Source of the DNA: Sphingobium lignivorans
GTDB taxonomy: Bacteria > Pseudomonadota > Alphaproteobacteria > Sphingomonadales > Sphingomonadaceae
Direction: 5' to 3'
NCBI RefSeq assembly: GCF_014203955.1
Contig: NZ_JACHKA010000001.1
Coordinates: forward strand, 3,255,001-3,319,000
DNA length: 64,000 nucleotides
The position numbers and the translations under genes were made by a program. The notes under the pieces are model-generated. The model saw nothing but the letters and a program-made list of their open reading frames with translations, was not told the origin of the DNA and made no database searches. The stretch's first letter is position 1, and each line of letters opens with the position of its first letter. This document shows, piece by piece, positions 61,007-64,000 of the stretch.

Positions 61007-63438
61007 GCAGCTTTCCTTTTCTTTTCCGCTTGCGATTCTTCGGTCCGGGTTGAGCGGGACGGCGGCCCGAGCGGCCGCGCTGGGTTGGTTCGCGTGAGGA
61101 AAGGTTTGCTTTCCACCACGCCCATGATGATCGAGATGAGCCCGTTCCCCTGGGACTTGGAGCGCCGCATCACCTCGCGTACCGCGGGCATTTCATGAGC
61201 ATTGACTGGCCGCCCGAGCGCATAGGTCATGAGCTTCGAGGTCAGGTTCGCCACGAATGCGTCGGAATATTTCAGCAACGCGCGGTTCAGATCCGCACTG
61301 CCGCGCAATGCCGTGCCATCGACCAACGTACCCGATGCATTGATGGGGAACGGCCCGTCATGTGTGCGCCACTTCCCGGTCTGATCGAAATTCTCCATCG
61401 TCAGTCCGATGGGGTCCATCATGTTGTGGCAGCTGGCACAGGCCGGGTTCTCACGATGCTGGGCAAGCCGTTCCCGCAGTGTCTGGGGCGTCTTGACGGA
61501 GGCATCCAGATTGGTCTCCACACCCGGCGGCGGCGGCGACGGCGGCACGCCAAGGATGTTTTCCAGCACCCATGCGCCTCGAATGACGGGCGACGTGCGG
61601 TTGGCGACCGATGTGACGGTCAGGACGCTTGCATGCCCCAGCAAGCCGCGACGCGGATTACCCGGGGGAAGCGACACGCGACGGAAATAGTCCCCTTGCA
61701 CACCCTTGATACCGTAATGCCGCGCCAGCCGTTCGTTCACGAACGTATAATTTGCATTGAGCAACTCAACGGCCGGACGATTGCCGCGCAGCACGTTCGC
61801 GAACAGCAGCTTGGTCTCCCGCTCCATCGCGAAGCGCAGATTGTCGTCGAAATCTTTGCTCTCGCGCTCTGCGCTGGCGAGTTGCCGCAGATTGAGCCAT
61901 TGGCCGGCAAAATTGTCGACGAACGCATCGGCGCGCTTGTCTGCAATCATGCGGTGGACCTGGCGCTCCAGCTCCGCCGGCTGGGTCAGCTTGCCGCTGA
62001 CGGCGGATGCCATCAGCGCGTCATCGGGAATGCTGCTCCAGAGGAAGAAGGACAGACGCGAGGCGAACTCGATCGGCGATACCGGATAGACCGAGCCCGG
62101 GGCCGCACCGGCAGGCTCCTGCTCAACCCGATAAAGGAAGCGGGGATCGACCAGGATATAAGCCAGCGCTTGCTGAACGCCCGTCTCGAAATTGCCGCGC
62201 CTCCGGCCTTGATCATAATACCGCATCAGCAAGTCCATCTCGGCGGACTGCTCCGCCAAGGGCCGGCGGAACGCCTTGCCGGCCAGGCGCGCAACGATAC
62301 TGCGCGCGCAGACCCGCTCCTCCATCGGCTTGCTCGGATAGCAGCTGAAGATCTTTGAGCGGGCGGCGGTCTTGCCGACGCCCTTGACGTTGAACGGCCC
62401 GTTGACCGCGACGTCCATGATCGTGCCCTTCACGTTGAAGGTCGCGTAGATCTCATCGACACCCGGCTCCAGATCCACATCGCGCAATGCCACCGTGACA
62501 GGGAACTCGCCGGCGCGGACATGGACCCGCGCTTTCCCCTTGCTGTCGACCGGAAACGCCTTTCCGGCGACCGTCAGATCGACATTGGGCATCTTCCCGC
62601 CGCCATATTTCCTGAACAAGGTGATGCCGGGCCCGGCACGCACCTCGACCTCGTAGTCGCCCTCGACCGGGAAAAGCACGTTGAGACGTACGCCGCCGCG
62701 CGTGCCGAGCGGCAGGCCCGCTATGTACCGGCTGTTGTCGAGCTTCTGGGGCACGGGAAAGGCCCGCCGCGCGGATGCCATCGTCGGATCGCCCACCGCC
62801 AGGCGGCTGATGCGCATGCCGGCGTTCAGATAGCCCTGAACCAGAGCGGGCGATGTAGTGAGGATCTCTCCTATATTGTCGAAACCCTTCGTAGACGGGT
62901 CCGGGGGCAGCAGCGTCGTGACATCGACATTCAGGCCAAGAAGGTCCCGGATGACATTGTCATACTCGCTCCGCGTCAGACGACGCAGAACCGCGGGAGC
63001 GGGCGACGGCTTGGCGCCATCCAGACTGGACGTGATCGCCTGGATGAGCTCGCGCGCTTCGGCTTTGCTGGGTCGCGGCTCACCCGCCGGCGGCATCATG
63101 CCGCTGGACAGGCGCCGCACCGTGGCCTCCCATAGCTCGGGAGCCTTCAACGGATTGGCGAGACTCATCTCGTCGAAGGCCAGCCCCGCCGTCTTCTCGA
63201 CACTGTCGTGACAACTCATGCAGTACTTGCCGATCAGGGGGTGCGGAGCCTTGGCCAGCATCGCCGGCGATGGCGCATCGCTGCCACCGACCGGGAACAG
63301 ATAGGCAAGCAGAACAAGCACGAAGACCATGCCGGCGACGGCGAGGTGGCGAATTCCTTTTCCGCCCTCGGCGATCGCACCGCTGTCATGCCCTTGCCAG
63401 AGATACGCCCGGAACTGAGCCGGAGAAACGTGCATCAT
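61003..63438 (-). CDS. DUF1592-family dihaem cytochrome-like protein (planctomycete type)
   Basis: About 811 residues, anchored by one N-terminal helix (LAVAGMVFVLVLLAYLFPVGG). In order: a PSCyt1 domain with haem site YCMSCHDSVEKTAGLAFDEM; DUF1587 (RRLTRSEYDNVIRDLLGLNV); DUF1595 (VARLAGKAFRRPL); DUF1592 (SPIEFASRLSFFLWSSIPDDALM); DUF1588 with a second haem site ENPACASCHNMMDPIGLTMENFD; DUF1585 (VANLTSKLMTYALGRPVN). It is a predicted periplasmic redox protein of unknown substrate. ATG 63438 (MMHVSPAQF) is chosen because the frame to 63465 runs into the operator; ATG 63459 is also possible. First gene of the operon and divergent from an IclR gene. Confidence 0.9.
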   Translation of the reverse strand: MMHVSPAQFRAYLWQGHDSGAIAEGGKGIRHLAVAGMVFVLVLLAYLFPVGGSDAPSPAMLAKAPHPLIGKYCMSCHDSVEKTAGLAFDEMSLANPLKAPELWEATVRRLSSGMMPPAGEPRPSKAEARELIQAITSSLDGAKPSPAPAVLRRLTRSEYDNVIRDLLGLNVDVTTLLPPDPSTKGFDNIGEILTTSPALVQGYLNAGMRISRLAVGDPTMASARRAFPVPQKLDNSRYIAGLPLGTRGGVRLNVLFPVEGDYEVEVRAGPGITLFRKYGGGKMPNVDLTVAGKAFPVDSKGKARVHVRAGEFPVTVALRDVDLEPGVDEIYATFNVKGTIMDVAVNGPFNVKGVGKTAARSKIFSCYPSKPMEERVCARSIVARLAGKAFRRPLAEQSAEMDLLMRYYDQGRRRGNFETGVQQALAYILVDPRFLYRVEQEPAGAAPGSVYPVSPIEFASRLSFFLWSSIPDDALMASAVSGKLTQPAELERQVHRMIADKRADAFVDNFAGQWLNLRQLASAERESKDFDDNLRFAMERETKLLFANVLRGNRPAVELLNANYTFVNERLARHYGIKGVQGDYFRRVSLPPGNPRRGLLGHASVLTVTSVANRTSPVIRGAWVLENILGVPPSPPPPGVETNLDASVKTPQTLRERLAQHRENPACASCHNMMDPIGLTMENFDQTGKWRTHDGPFPINASGTLVDGTALRGSADLNRALLKYSDAFVANLTSKLMTYALGRPVNAHEMPAVREVMRRSKSQGNGLISIIMGVVESKPFLTRTNPARPLGPPSRSTRTEESQAEKKRKAA

Positions 63439-63464
63439 AACCCGAATCCCATGCCCCATCCCCA

Positions 63465-63508
63465 AAGCCGGAACTATTTCCGATCTTTACCGAAAAACTT
63501 TCCGGCTA
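63465..63508. promoter_or_regulatory. Two tandem operator-like dyads between the cytochrome operon and IclR gene
   Basis: AAGCCGGA-N6-TCCGATCT (63465-63486) and TTACCGAA-N6-TCCGGCTA (63487-63508) lie end to end. Read on the minus strand the second is TAGCCGGAAAGTTTTTCGGTAA, nearly the dyad at 56091-56112. They are placed to control the minus-strand cytochrome operon and perhaps the IclR gene itself. Confidence 0.7.
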
Positions 63509-63646
63509 TCGGTATGGCCTACAATGGGGCTTGTCAAGGGAACTCAGTTCAGCATTAATGAAGCGCACCTGGACGCACGGCCCTTCACAAGCGGCACCTG
63601 ACTGGTCCTGGCAAGGTTACGGCAGAGCAAAAAAAGGGAAAGCCAG

Positions 63647-64000
63647 TTGACCAAATCGACCACGAACGATGACGAATACATCCCTTCTCTTGAGAAGGGG
63701 CTTGCGGTCATTGCCTTGTTCAGCTCAGACAACCCTGAATGGACGCTCAGCCAGATCTCACGAGAGCTCAAGATAACGCCGGGAAGCACTCGAAGAATAC
63801 TGAGAACTCTGGAATTATTAGGCTATGCGGTAAACAATGATGGCCGATTTCGGCTAACTGCCAAAGTTCTTGGCCTTGGAACGGCGTACCTGTCGTCGCA
63901 GCCTTTTTCTCAAGCAGCGGGACCATTGCTCAGGGAACTTGCGACAAAATATCATATCAATTGTAACCTCGCCATACTCGACAATCGCGATGTCGTTTAC
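63647..64000 (+). CDS. IclR-family transcriptional regulator, N-terminal part (cut by window edge)
   Basis: TTG at 63647, with AAGGGA upstream, opens a frame that runs off the right edge (118 codons). It starts with the IclR winged HTH: YIPSLEKGLAVIALFSSDNPEWTLSQISRELKITPGSTRRILRTLELLGYAVNNDGRFRLTAKVLGLG, close in style to PcaU/PobR/CatR regulators of aromatic catabolism. The beginning of the effector domain follows (QAAGPLLRELATKYHINCNLAILDNRDVVY). It is divergent from the cytochrome operon, with tandem dyads between, and is the best candidate for the protein that binds the CCGGA-type dyads across the island. Confidence 0.9.
   Translation, partial: MTKSTTNDDEYIPSLEKGLAVIALFSSDNPEWTLSQISRELKITPGSTRRILRTLELLGYAVNNDGRFRLTAKVLGLGTAYLSSQPFSQAAGPLLRELATKYHINCNLAILDNRDVVY

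Noticed and set aside
63439..63465. TTG start at 63465 for the DUF1592 gene
   Set aside because: It would place the start inside the operator dyad and has no ribosome site; ATG 63438 or 63459 is more plausible.
1..64000. tRNA, rRNA, insertion sequences or phage integration signs
   Set aside because: Searched by eye for transposase motifs, terminal inverted repeats flanking genes and tRNA-like cloverleafs; nothing convincing was found, so the island character of 33-64 kb rests on gene content only.

Overview
The window looks like chromosome from a high-GC alphaproteobacterium of the sphingomonad type (Sphingomonas, Sphingobium or Novosphingobium). The signs are four TonB-dependent receptors, a proline-, methionine- and histidine-rich CopA/CopB pair, many ATGA/GTGA gene overlaps, and catabolic islands built from a receptor, an MFS carrier, hydrolases and a local regulator. 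The genus cannot be fixed from sequence alone. I saw no tRNA, rRNA, insertion sequence, phage gene or CRISPR array.

Layout. 1-2.1 kb: the start of a TonB receptor cut by the window edge, two small conserved-looking proteins and a cold-shock protein. 2.3-3.7 kb: a dicarboxylate symporter. 3.8-8.1 kb: a copper operon in which a CnrY/CnrX/CnrH-like anti-sigma, sensor and ECF sigma trio precedes copA and copB. 8.2-16.4 kb: the complete kdp potassium operon (small 27-aa ORF, kdpF, A, B, C, D, E), with kdpD broken by a one-base frameshift. 16.9-30 kb: three exported YtcJ-type amidohydrolases, an amino-acid permease, gabD, gabT, a TonB receptor and a divergent LysR gene. This reads as uptake and breakdown of an amide that yields GABA or a similar omega-amino acid. 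31.4-33.6 kb: an FAH-family hydrolase, a glutathione transferase and a GntR regulator.

33.7-64 kb is a large catabolic island and the most unusual part. It holds two paralogous TonB receptors, multi-domain exported NTF2/SnoaL-like proteins that share a C-terminal NPVSGR motif, an orphan ABC-type binding protein, two MFS carriers and a DctA carrier, and a PcaD-like hydrolase. It also holds a Tat-exported HD-domain protein with all six PhnZ-type di-iron ligands, a 2-pyrone-4,6-dicarboxylate hydrolase-like enzyme, a Dabb-like protein and a carboxymuconolactone decarboxylase-like protein. An operon of planctomycete-type proteins follows: a DUF1592-family dihaem cytochrome, DUF1552, ankyrin, VOC and a mono-haem membrane cytochrome. 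An IclR regulator begins at the right edge.

A shared dyad, TTACCGGA-N6-TCCGGTAA with variants, occurs before the HD gene, before the second receptor (two copies) and before the cytochrome operon (two tandem copies, next to the IclR gene). A different dyad, roughly AAAAGGCC-N8-GGCTTTTAT, overlaps the promoters of the first receptor and of the divergent ABC-binding-protein and MFS genes. I infer a regulon in which an outer-membrane receptor imports an unknown, probably aromatic, compound that Tat- and Sec-exported enzymes process in the periplasm, with electrons leaving through the cytochromes. The substrate is unknown. Two genes (kdpD and the second NTF2 gene) are interrupted by single-base differences in C-rich runs, so sequencing error must be considered for both.
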